Positions 1 through 6,080 of a stretch of DNA of 8,634 bases are shown piece after piece (position 1 is the first letter of the stretch; every line of letters starts with the position of its first letter). The notes under the pieces are model-generated. The model was not told where the DNA came from, searched no databases, and was given only the letters and a program-made list of their open reading frames with translations. Both the position numbers and the translations under genes were made by a program. The DNA comes from Verrucomicrobiales bacterium (lineage in GTDB: Bacteria > Verrucomicrobiota > Verrucomicrobiae > Limisphaerales > UBA9464), in the NCBI GenBank assembly GCA_005789375.1, contig SXXZ01000018.1, positions 1-8,634 on the forward strand, read 5' to 3'.

Positions 1-480
1 GGTGATAACCGTGGCATCGGCGATGGCAAAGGGCACGTCGAGCACCTTAGCCAGCGTTTTGGCTAACAGCGTCTTACCGCAACCCGTCGGCCCCAGCAGC
101 AGGATGTTGCTCTTCTCAATTTCCACTGCACCCGGGTCATCGGAGGCTGCGGACGTGGTCTCGCCACCGGCCGCGGACCGAGCGGCCGCCGTGACCCGCT
201 TGTAGTGATTGTACACCGCGACGCTGAGGGTTCGCTTGGCACGGTCTTGACCAATGACATGCTGATCCAACTGCCGCTTGATCTCTGAGGGTTTTGGGAT
301 CCGGAGGGTGGGTGCCGATTGCTTTTCAGTCTCGGAACGGGACTCCTTCTCGAGCACTCCGCTGCAGACGCCGACACAGGCATCGCAGATGTACACGCCA
401 GGGCCCGCGATGAGCCGTTTTACCTCGGCTTTCGATTTGCCACAGAAACTGCACATTGTGATCTGGGTTGCGCGTGCCAT
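1..480 (-). CDS. clpX: ClpX, ATP-dependent unfoldase of the ClpXP protease (N-terminal 160 residues, 3' end outside window)
   Basis: ClpX is the AAA+ hexamer that recognises, unfolds and threads substrates into ClpP in the cytoplasm. The reverse complement from 480 reads continuously to the window edge. An N-terminal C4 zinc-binding domain is visible with Cys10, Cys13, Cys32 and Cys35 (CSFCGKS, then CDACVGVC). Next come the conserved [19 protein letters not shown] and AVYNHYKR segments, and the Walker A motif GPTGCGKT at about residues 130-137. The Ala/Ser/Gly-rich linker before Walker A (about residues 98-120) is slightly longer than in E. coli. Walker B, the sensor motifs and the IGF loop that docks ClpP lie off the left edge. 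The start is ATG 480-478 with a close AAGG upstream; an in-frame ATG at 456, just before the first zinc Cys, is a possible alternative. It lies 148 bp downstream of clpP on the same strand, consistent with a clpP-clpX operon. The family call is very secure. Confidence 0.97.
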   Translation of the reverse strand, partial: MARATQITMCSFCGKSKAEVKRLIAGPGVYICDACVGVCSGVLEKESRSETEKQSAPTLRIPKPSEIKRQLDQHVIGQDRAKRTLSVAVYNHYKRVTAAARSAAGGETTSAASDDPGAVEIEKSNILLLGPTGCGKTLLAKTLAKVLDVPFAIADATVIT

Positions 481-628
481 GAGCCTTGAAGATCGGGTCT
501 CGGACCAATACTGCCAATGAATTCCTGCTGAATACGCAACCCGGATGCCGTGCCCGGCGAGCCAACCCGATAGGGGTCTGGAGTCTTGGGTCTGGGGTTC
601 ACCCGAGAGCACGGCCCCGGAAATTTGC
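481..628. other. clpP-clpX intergenic spacer
   Basis: This 148-bp gap lies between the clpP stop and the clpX start. It holds the heptamer repeat at 574-600 and no convincing gene. I see no strong hairpin followed by a T-run, so read-through from clpP into clpX is plausible. A separate clpX promoter cannot be excluded by eye. Confidence 0.6.
574..600. repeat. Degenerate 7-bp tandem repeat (about 3.9 copies)
   Basis: On the plus strand the units are GGGTCTG (574-580), GAGTCTT (581-587), GGGTCTG (588-594) and the partial GGGTTC (595-600). On the strand of the clp genes this reads as CAGACCC-type heptamers. It lies in the clpP-clpX spacer, so its units are not constrained by a reading frame. 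No function is claimed. Confidence 0.75.
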
Positions 629-1273
629 TCAGGCCTTAGGATCGGGAGTGATGGGATCAGGAGTGATCAAGGTCGGCACTTCCTTGCGGCTGCTGACCAC
701 CTCATCGACGAGACCAAACTGACGAGCCTCCTCGGAGGACATGAAGTTGTCGCGGTCGCAAGCGCGCTCCACCGCCTCGTAGGGCTGACCCGTGTGCTTG
801 GAGAGGATGGTGTTCAGACGCTCCTTGAGCTTCAGCATGAACTTAACGCGGATTTCCACGTCGCTGGCCTGACCTTCCGCGCCGCCGAGCACTTGATGGA
901 TCATGATGTTGGCGTTGGGCAGCGCGAACCGCTTGCCCTTCGTGCCACCGGCCAGGAGAACGGCTCCCATGCTCGCAGCCTGACCGATGCAGTAGGTGTT
1001 CACGTCACAAGTCAGCCATTGCATCGTGTCATAGATGGCCAAACCCGCGGTGACACTACCGCCGGGAGAGTTGATGTAGAAGTGGATGTCCTTCTTGGGA
1101 TCGGTCATCTGGAGGAAAAGGAATTGAGCCACGATGACGTTGGCCACCATGTCATCGACTGGGGTTCCCAGGAAAATGATCCGGTCGACCAGGAGGCGGC
1201 TGTACAGATCGTAGCCCTTTTCACCGCGGCCCGTCTGCTCGATGACGTACGGAATATTGACAAAATTGCGCAT
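629..1273 (-). CDS. clpP: ClpP, ATP-dependent Clp protease proteolytic subunit (214 aa)
   Basis: ClpP is the serine peptidase that forms the tetradecameric degradation chamber of ClpXP or ClpAP. With ATG 1273-1271 as residue 1, the catalytic triad is Ser101 (GQAASMGA), His126 (MIHQ) and Asp175 (DRDNFMS). The oxyanion-region motif [11 protein letters not shown] (67-77) and the N-terminal axial-loop segment [20 protein letters not shown] (7-26) are intact. The length is normal for the family. A TTG at 1294 would add seven residues (MEAERLT) and is less likely. Upstream of the chosen ATG is a GAAAGA element six bases away. A short propeptide before the mature N terminus, as in E. coli ClpP, would be expected. 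The C-terminal tail ends [12 protein letters not shown], encoded by a duplicated 15-bp unit, and follows the globular core. It precedes clpX, and its start faces the divergent MFS gene. Confidence 0.97.
   Translation of the reverse strand: MRNFVNIPYVIEQTGRGEKGYDLYSRLLVDRIIFLGTPVDDMVANVIVAQFLFLQMTDPKKDIHFYINSPGGSVTAGLAIYDTMQWLTCDVNTYCIGQAASMGAVLLAGGTKGKRFALPNANIMIHQVLGGAEGQASDVEIRVKFMLKLKERLNTILSKHTGQPYEAVERACDRDNFMSSEEARQFGLVDEVVSSRKEVPTLITPDPITPDPKA
639..668. repeat. 15-bp two-copy tandem repeat inside the clpP 3' end
   Basis: Plus-strand copies GGATCGGGAGTGATG (639-653) and GGATCAGGAGTGATC (654-668) match at 13 of 15 positions. The unit is a multiple of three and stays in frame, so the protein gains a repeated ITPDP pentapeptide just before the stop. 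Confidence 0.8.
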
Positions 1274-1479
1274 GGTTAGTCTTTCAGCTTCCAAGGCTAG
1301 GGTTGACCCCGAAGAGCGTCAAGGGACCCGGCCCTCCGTATCGCTCTGCCTGCCTAGAACCTTTGGGATCGACCCGCAGACGCTTCTCACCACACTCTGC
1401 CCCTGTTGTCAGTGCGGCTCTGAACTAGGAACCCCGCCGAACCTCATCCCTGAACGGGCCCATCCTCTCTGGAGTGACC
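1274..1479. promoter_or_regulatory. Divergent intergenic region between clpP and the MFS gene
   Basis: This 206-bp gap lies between two divergent start codons, so it must hold the promoters for the clpP-clpX unit (minus strand) and the MFS gene (plus strand), unless either is driven from elsewhere. I could not identify a convincing -35/-10 pair on either strand. TTGACC at 1303-1308 has no partner at a proper distance. No strong palindromic operator stands out. Confidence 0.5.
1471..1474 (+). promoter_or_regulatory. Ribosome binding site deciding the MFS gene start
   Basis: GGAG at 1471-1474 sits five bases before the GTG at 1480. It overlaps the first base of another in-frame GTG at 1474, so that earlier codon is unlikely to be the start. 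Confidence 0.6.
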
Positions 1480-2856
1480 GTGTCCCAAGCCTCCTCACAA
1501 ACCCTGTCCCAGCCGCTCCAGCTGCGGCATGCCTACGGGTTTGCCATGTTCAACGCGCTGTCCTTCCAAGTGATTCTTGGCGGGCCGATGGTCCTCTACG
1601 CGAAGTCACTCCATGCCAATGCCACCACTCTTGGGGTGGTTGCCGGAATGATGCCCCTGCTCACCATCACCCAGATTCCCGCGGCCGCTTATCTCGACCG
1701 CATCGGCTACAAGCGCTTCGTAGTGTCCGGATGGACCGCGCGCATCGTCTTCGCTTTCCTGATGGCCCTGACCCCCCTCAGCGGGGCTTGGATCGGTCAC
1801 AGCGGACAACTCACTCTACTTCTGTCCCTGCTCTTCGGCTTCAACCTGTGCCGCGGGATCGCCAGTAGCGCCTGGCTGCCGTGGATTACCGGCTTAGTGC
1901 CCCTCGAGTTGCGCGGACGCTATCTGGCGGGTGACCAGGCCGCTTCCAATGGGGCCAGCCTGCTCTGCTTCCTGATCGTGGCCACCCTTCTTGGGGCCGG
2001 AAGTTTCCTCCCATCGCCGGCGCAACCTTGGCAATTCATGCTCGCCTTCACGTTCAGCGGAATCATGGGGGTGACCAGTCTTCACTTCCTGCGGCAAATG
2101 CCCGACACGCCTGTGCCACCCCACGAGCGCTCCGGAACCGCACGAGTTCCCTGGGCGGCCATCGCAGCACACCCGCCGTTCCGAAAACTGCTGGAACTCA
2201 ATGCCGTGTGGTCGCTGGCCTACGGCGGACTCACCACGTTCGTGGTCGCCTTCCTGAAAAGCGGAACTGACCTTCCCGATGGATCCATCTTAGTCCTGAT
2301 GGCGATCCAATTCCTCGGCGGACTCGGTGCCTACTGGTTCGGCGGTCGCCGTTTAGATCTCCATGGCAGCAAGCCCGCTTTGGGCTTCATCATGCTGGCT
2401 GGAGTCTTGGTCGCCGGCGGTTGGTTCCTCATGGCAGCCGGGGTTTGGATGCCCCGCATCCCGTTGGTGCTGACATTTATCGTGCCACTGGGATTGCTCA
2501 ACGCCCTGCATTCGGCGGCTAACAATCGTTTGGCCATGGCCATCGTGCCGCGCCTGGGTCGAAACCACTTTTTCGCTCTCTTCATGGTGGTTTGGCAGGT
2601 GACGCTCGGCCTGTCTCCGGTGCTGTGGGGATTGCTCATCGACACCGTCGGCGGATTTCGGACGCTGGCCCTAGGGCTGGAATGGAATCGCTACAGCCTG
2701 TTCTTCGGTTTGGTCATGGTGAGCTTCCTGGCCGCTTTCCGGGCCAGCTTGCGGCTGGAAGAACCTCAGGCTGCAGGTGTGGAAACCCTGCTCAGGGATC
2801 TCTTCATTCAGGAACCCCGACGGCTCTTCACCCGAGCCTTGGGTCGAAATGACTGA
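1480..2856 (+). CDS. Major facilitator superfamily (MFS) transporter, 12 transmembrane helices, substrate unknown
   Basis: Predicted inner-membrane secondary transporter of 458 residues. About twelve hydrophobic helices are visible in two groups of six, near residues 19-41, 50-72, 80-100, 111-128, 157-175, 184-205, then 239-260, 268-288, 300-322, 326-347, 363-388 and 405-422. They are separated by a hydrophilic central loop at about 206-235. An MFS motif-A-like segment, YLDRIGYKR, lies after helix 2 (about 71-79), and a basic ELRGRYLAGDQAAS stretch precedes helix 5. The start is GTG 1480, placed by a GGAG five bases upstream; GTG 1474 would add two residues. The C-terminal tail of about 35 residues is cytoplasmic-looking and charged. 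The gene stands alone, divergent from clpP, so neighbours give no clue to the substrate. Family membership is secure; drug efflux, sugar or peptide transport cannot be told apart from sequence alone. Confidence 0.88.
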   Translation: MSQASSQTLSQPLQLRHAYGFAMFNALSFQVILGGPMVLYAKSLHANATTLGVVAGMMPLLTITQIPAAAYLDRIGYKRFVVSGWTARIVFAFLMALTPLSGAWIGHSGQLTLLLSLLFGFNLCRGIASSAWLPWITGLVPLELRGRYLAGDQAASNGASLLCFLIVATLLGAGSFLPSPAQPWQFMLAFTFSGIMGVTSLHFLRQMPDTPVPPHERSGTARVPWAAIAAHPPFRKLLELNAVWSLAYGGLTTFVVAFLKSGTDLPDGSILVLMAIQFLGGLGAYWFGGRRLDLHGSKPALGFIMLAGVLVAGGWFLMAAGVWMPRIPLVLTFIVPLGLLNALHSAANNRLAMAIVPRLGRNHFFALFMVVWQVTLGLSPVLWGLLIDTVGGFRTLALGLEWNRYSLFFGLVMVSFLAAFRASLRLEEPQAAGVETLLRDLFIQEPRRLFTRALGRND

Positions 2857-3161
2857 CCGAAACGAATTCTTTTGCACGATGAGGCCAGCCAGAATTTGTC
2901 CCTACTAAGTCCTGTGCTTGAGGCCCGTGCTTGAGGCCCATCACGAGCGGACAAACAACGCACTGGCGGAAGACGGTGCGGCCAGCCCGACCGATCGGAT
3001 GGAATCATTCCGGCCCACCGGAGCCCCCCGCAGTCGGCAAGACCGGCCGGCCGGACCCGGCACGAGTTTCCCAGACCCACCCGCCCCGGCCAGGGAAAAC
3101 CCGCAGAAATGCCCTGATTCACGGCTTGGCATCCTCGGTGCTTAACCGGGTTTCACTGATC
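2857..3161. other. Non-coding stretch between the MFS gene and the 152-aa gene
   Basis: This 305-bp stretch contains the exact 13-bp tandem duplication at 2914-2939 and a CCGGCCGGCCGG run at 3043-3054. A reading frame open from 2931 joins the downstream gene, but its translation is rich in Pro and Arg with no fold-like pattern, so I do not count it as coding. I see no clear intrinsic terminator for the MFS gene. Confidence 0.55.
2914..2939. repeat. Exact 13-bp tandem duplication
   Basis: GTGCTTGAGGCCC occurs at 2914-2926 and again, without mismatch, at 2927-2939. It is non-coding and lies 57 bp past the MFS stop codon. Confidence 0.85.
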
Positions 3162-3620
3162 ATGATGAATCGAGCGTACGCCAACGACCCGCTGTGGATC
3201 TCCCTCGTCGACCAATTTCGGGAGGCGTGTGTGCTGCGACGCAACGGCCGACACGACGAATCCGAGCATCTCCTCCAGACCGAATTACCCAACAAGATCG
3301 CTGCCTGGTCCAAGCAACCCATGCCGGTGGGTACCGATCGCCGGAGCGCCCTCGAAACCATGTTCCAAGAAGAACAGCGACGGGTTGAAGAAGCGTTCTT
3401 TGTGCAGAAACTCGTCGCCACGCAAATCGAGGAGCAACTTTTGCCCAAGCTCTGCTTCATGATCGCCGAGGAAATCCGGGACGTGGTCCGGGCGGAGGCT
3501 CAGGCCGGAAAAGGAGTAGTCGAAACCCTATCACGTCGAAGGACTCAGTCCCCCGCCCGCCCTAGGGTTCAGTTCGACGAGCTCTCCTCAGAAGACGAAT
3601 CCCAGCTCCAGGCGGCCTGA
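3162..3620 (+). CDS. Uncharacterised alpha-helical protein, 152 aa
   Basis: I do not recognise this protein. The translation is coding-like: an ordered, mostly helical, charged sequence with no signal peptide or membrane segment, so it is probably cytoplasmic. Residues 9-50 (DPLWISLVDQFREACVLRRN, then an ELPNKIAAW segment) look like two or three helices with conserved-looking Trp and Leu positions. Residues 62-112 form a Glu-rich amphipathic stretch (FQEEQRRVEEAFF, EEQLLPKLCFMIAEEIRDVV) that could be a coiled coil or helical bundle. The tail from about 124 is basic then acidic (RRRTQSPARPR, then SSEDESQ) and probably disordered. I chose ATG 3162; the adjacent ATG 3165 and GTG 3138 are alternatives, and none has a good Shine-Dalgarno. 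It has no zinc, catalytic or DNA-binding motif that I can see. It is convergent with ygiQ and separated from the MFS gene by 305 bp, so it is probably its own transcription unit. Confidence 0.68.
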   Translation: MMNRAYANDPLWISLVDQFREACVLRRNGRHDESEHLLQTELPNKIAAWSKQPMPVGTDRRSALETMFQEEQRRVEEAFFVQKLVATQIEEQLLPKLCFMIAEEIRDVVRAEAQAGKGVVETLSRRRTQSPARPRVQFDELSSEDESQLQAA

Positions 3621-3668
3621 GCGAAGCGGTGGCGGGAATTAGCGATGGCAGGGGGTTGCGATGCGGGG

Positions 3669-3700
3669 ATTACTGGAAATCCCCATTACTGGATATTCCC
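3669..3700. repeat. 16-bp two-copy imperfect tandem repeat
   Basis: ATTACTGGAAATCCCC (3669-3684) is followed directly by ATTACTGGATATTCCC (3685-3700), identical at 14 of 16 positions. Non-coding. Confidence 0.8.
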
Positions 3701-3733
3701 AAAATCCATCGCTCGATGAATTCCTTTCCTAGG

Positions 3734-3751
3734 GCCCTTCTCAGGGCTTTT
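3734..3751 (+). terminator. Possible weak intrinsic terminator of the 152-aa gene
   Basis: GCCCT (3734-3738), loop TCTC, AGGGC (3743-3747), then TTTT (3748-3751) and AT. The 5-bp stem is short for an intrinsic terminator, but the position, 113 bases past a stop in a convergent gap, is suitable. The stem can also pair with AGCCC at 3772-3776. Confidence 0.35.
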
Positions 3752-3760
3752 ATCTAAGTT

Positions 3761-3790
3761 CGTTTATTCTGAGCCCGTTTATTCTGGGCC
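3761..3790. repeat. 15-bp two-copy tandem repeat
   Basis: CGTTTATTCTGAGCC (3761-3775) is followed directly by CGTTTATTCTGGGCC (3776-3790), with one mismatch. It lies just past the ygiQ stop codon and is AT-richer than its surroundings. Confidence 0.85.
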
Positions 3791-3837
3791 CTATGATTTT
3801 GCCGGCGCGCTCTGCGTTCCAGACCCTGGCAAACCGA

Positions 3838-5652
3838 TTAGTCGACTGTGTCCATCTGGACACCCGGGCAGAACTCTGCCGAGGCCATACGACGACGGCT
3901 ACCGGTCACGCGGGTCTCGTTCACCGGGTTAGGCCGAAGCATGCGCTTCTGCCGTTCGCGGTCTCCCGCTCCCCGGACCACCGGAATGGGCAAACCGGTG
4001 TTGATATCTAGCCCGGTCACGTACATCGCAGCCGATCCGGTCATGGGCAGAGGGATGAAGTCCTGCACCTGCTGGAGGTTCCACTTCTCGTCTTTGAGGA
4101 ACTGCTCCACCGCTCCCATTTCCTTCTCGGTGCATCCAGGGAAGCTCGAGATGAAATAGGGTACGAGGTACTGCTCCTTGCCTGCCTGCTCGCTCAGATC
4201 AAAGAACTTATCCATGAAGGCTGGAAAGTCTCCGGCCGGTTTGCGCATCCGACGCAGCACAGCAGGATCCATGTGCTCCGGTGCCACCTTCATGTGACCC
4301 GAGACATGGTGCTGAACGAGCTCCTTCATGTATTCCGGGGTTCGCAGCGCGACATCCATGCGAATGCCGGACTGGACGAAGACATGCTTTACCCCGGGCT
4401 GGGTGCGGGATCCCTTGAGGAGATCGAGGCCGGCCTTTTCGTTGATCTCGAGCACCGGGCAAATCGAAGGCCAGAGACAACTGGGACGGTGACACTTCTT
4501 GCACTCTTCGGCGTGGCCGTTGCGGGCGCCATAAAGATTGGCCGTGGGTCCACCCAAGTCGGACACCGTTCCACGGAAAGTGGGCGAGGACGCCAGCTTG
4601 CGGATCTCCTTGAGCACCGAGTCGATGCTGCGGCTGGAGAGAAACTTGCCCTGGTGGAATCCAAGTCCGCAAAAAGTACACCCGCCGGGACAGCCCCGCG
4701 ATACGATGATGGAGTCCTTGATGGTGGCGAAACCGGGAACGGGCTCCGTGTAGCTGGGATGCGAAGTCCGCATGAACGGCAACTCATACAGGGCGTCCAG
4801 GTCGGGGCCGTCGACCGGGAATGCAGGTGCCTCCTGCAACAAGGCCCGTTTGCCGTGCATCTGCACCAACCGACGACCGCTGTACGGGGTTTGCTGGGCC
4901 TCGACCACCTTGGTCAGGCGCATCAAGTGGTTCTTGTCGGCCTGAAGCTCCTCCCAGGAAGGCAGGATGATGCAGTCCGAAAGATCTGCTGCAGCCGCTG
5001 CCTTGCTGCCCAAAAAGAGCGCCGTGCCGCGGATGCCGGAGAAGTCCCGATCGCCAGACTGAAGGCGGCTGACGATCTCACGCACCGCCGACTCGCCCAT
5101 GCCGTACACCAACACATCGGCCTTGGCATCGGCCATAATGGAGGGCTTGAGCTTGTCTTCCCAGTAATCGTAATGAGCCACGCGGCGCATGGAGGCCTCC
5201 ATGCCACCCAGCACCACGGGTGCACCAGGAAAGGCCCGACGAGCCATCTGGGAATAGACCACCGCTGCATGGTTGGGGCGACGTCCCGGAACCCCGCCGG
5301 CACTGTACACATCGTCCTTCCGACGATGCCGGGCGGCCGTGTAGTTCGAGAGCATCGAATCGAGGTTGCCCGCGGTGATGCCCACAAACAACCGGGGTAC
5401 CCCCATGCCCTGGATGGACTGGATGTCCTTCCAATCGGGTTGGGCGATGATGCCCACGCGCAGGCCCATGTTTTCCAAAACTCGACCGATCATCGCCGAA
5501 CCGAACGACGGATGGTCGACATACGCATCGCCCGTGATGATGAGTACATCCAGTTCAGACCACCCTTTGGCGGTCATTTCCTCGCGGGTCATCGGCAGGA
5601 AGCCGTTGTCAGAAATCTGGGAACCGCGCGCCTTGCTGGGAGTCACAGCCAT
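3838..5652 (-). CDS. ygiQ: YgiQ-family radical SAM protein (604 aa)
   Basis: A member of the YgiQ (UPF0313) radical SAM family, whose biochemical role was not established as far as I know. With ATG 5652-5650 as residue 1, the conserved N-terminal block FLPMTREEM (18-26) and the GDAYVDHPSFGSAMIGRVLE segment (41-60) resemble the B12-binding-like region of the family. GGMEASMRRVAHYDYWEDKL follows at about 149-168. The radical SAM cluster is CPGGCTFC (Cys321, Cys325, Cys328). A second cysteine cluster, Cys384, Cys387, Cys392 and Cys398 (CKKCHRPSCLWPSIC), is a family hallmark and could hold another metal site. HMKVAPEH and KEQYLVPYFISSFPGC follow. The tail is shorter than in E. coli YgiQ (about 740 aa). 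A GTG at 5730 would add 26 partly hydrophobic residues without family likeness; the best GGAGG lies 20 bases upstream of the ATG and suits neither start well. It is last in a run of minus-strand genes, but 428 bp from the previous one. Confidence 0.93.
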   Translation of the reverse strand: MAVTPSKARGSQISDNGFLPMTREEMTAKGWSELDVLIITGDAYVDHPSFGSAMIGRVLENMGLRVGIIAQPDWKDIQSIQGMGVPRLFVGITAGNLDSMLSNYTAARHRRKDDVYSAGGVPGRRPNHAAVVYSQMARRAFPGAPVVLGGMEASMRRVAHYDYWEDKLKPSIMADAKADVLVYGMGESAVREIVSRLQSGDRDFSGIRGTALFLGSKAAAAADLSDCIILPSWEELQADKNHLMRLTKVVEAQQTPYSGRRLVQMHGKRALLQEAPAFPVDGPDLDALYELPFMRTSHPSYTEPVPGFATIKDSIIVSRGCPGGCTFCGLGFHQGKFLSSRSIDSVLKEIRKLASSPTFRGTVSDLGGPTANLYGARNGHAEECKKCHRPSCLWPSICPVLEINEKAGLDLLKGSRTQPGVKHVFVQSGIRMDVALRTPEYMKELVQHHVSGHMKVAPEHMDPAVLRRMRKPAGDFPAFMDKFFDLSEQAGKEQYLVPYFISSFPGCTEKEMGAVEQFLKDEKWNLQQVQDFIPLPMTGSAAMYVTGLDINTGLPIPVVRGAGDRERQKRMLRPNPVNETRVTGSRRRMASAEFCPGVQMDTVD

Positions 5653-5963
5653 ATTCACGAGAGCAAAGCCCACCTCCGCCCAGATGGCAATCAATAGAAG
5701 ACCAAATTGGTCTGATTCAAAAGGGGCCACTCCAACTTATTTCTAGGGGCGGGTGATGGGCCTGGGACTGCTGGCGAGGCAAAGTTCATCGAGGGGGCTC
5801 CGCGGGATCAGTCCTGCGCTCGCAGGGAACGTTGGGGCCACCTCAGCTTTAGCGCCGGCGTGCGAGGGGGATCAGGATGTCGACGTTCCAATGCTCGCTC
5901 CGGCCCGGTCCCGCTGCCGCTTCGCAGAGGCGCAGGAAGGCTGCGGGGAGGTGAGGCGTTCGG

Positions 5964-5982
5964 GGTGCCCCAACGGGGCACC
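5964..5982. repeat. Perfect 8-bp inverted repeat with 3-base loop
   Basis: GGTGCCCC (5964-5971), loop AAC, GGGGCACC (5975-5982). It is a strong GC-rich hairpin, not followed by a T-run on either strand, so it is unlikely to be a standard intrinsic terminator. It is adjacent to the next hairpin. Confidence 0.8.
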
Positions 5983-5983
5983 G

Positions 5984-6014
5984 CATACCAGCCCGGGGTG
6001 AAACCCCGGGTATG
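5984..6014. repeat. Second, bulged inverted repeat next to the first hairpin
   Basis: The core is CCCGGGG (5992-5998), loop TGAAA, CCCCGGG (6004-6010). An outer arm CATAC (5984-5988) can pair with GTATG (6010-6014) if a few left-arm bases bulge out. With the hairpin at 5964-5982 it forms a tandem pair one base apart, the architecture of REP/BIME-type elements. It lies 66 bp beyond the aminotransferase stop codon. Confidence 0.75.
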
Positions 6015-6080
6015 GCGCACCACGTTCCGCTTCACTGAAGAAAAGCATTTCCGATGCGATGGCTCCGTCCGGGCGATGGC

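Larger units (their letters stand above)
3621..3837. other. Convergent intergenic region between the 152-aa gene and ygiQ
   Basis: Two genes converge on this 217-bp gap. It contains two imperfect tandem duplications (3669-3700 and 3761-3790), a weak terminator-like hairpin (3734-3751), and a distant inverted pair AGGGCCC (3731-3737) / GGGCCCT (3786-3792). It is more AT-rich than the flanking genes. No gene is evident. Confidence 0.55.
5653..6080. other. Long non-coding stretch upstream of ygiQ with hairpin repeats
   Basis: These 428 bp lie between the aminotransferase stop and the ygiQ start. They should hold the ygiQ promoter, though I could not pick one. Several short open frames cross the area on both strands, but their translations are Arg/Pro/Gly-rich and look like read-through of a GC-rich repeat. 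The right half contains two adjacent hairpins (5964-5982 and 5984-6014), and a short CCTGC/GCAGG palindrome lies at 5813-5826. The layout resembles an intergenic interspersed repeat (REP or BIME-like) more than a gene. Confidence 0.55.

Noticed and set aside
545..1279. 244-codon plus-strand frame opposite clpP, and the 240-codon frame at 7504-8226 opposite cysD
   Set aside because: Both lie antisense to confidently identified genes and have no domain-like sequence.
1274..1294. TTG start for ClpP at 1294
   Set aside because: The ATG at 1273 gives the usual ClpP length and N terminus; the extra seven residues have no family support.
1303..1330. TTGACC at 1303-1308 as a -35 box
   Set aside because: No TATAAT-like hexamer lies 16-18 bp downstream.
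2931..3161. N-terminal extension of the 152-aa protein to a TTG at 2931 (229 residues)
   Set aside because: The added 77 residues are Pro/Arg-rich and lack any fold-like pattern, and they would begin within the 13-bp duplication. The coding-like sequence begins near the ATG at 3162.
4273..5697. 474-codon open frame on the plus strand opposite ygiQ
   Set aside because: The translation has no recognisable family features (His/Gly/Arg-rich), while the opposite strand encodes a complete YgiQ with all motifs. Long antisense frames are expected in GC-rich genes.
5964..6014. Hairpins read as an intrinsic terminator of the aminotransferase gene
   Set aside because: No T-run follows on the minus strand. 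A Rho-independent terminator needs one, so a repeat element is the better reading.
5753..6035. Small open frames on both strands in the gap upstream of ygiQ (for example 75 codons on the minus strand, 5808-6035)
   Set aside because: They run through inverted repeats and are rich in Arg, Pro and Gly. Several frames are open at once, which fits GC-rich repeat sequence rather than a gene.
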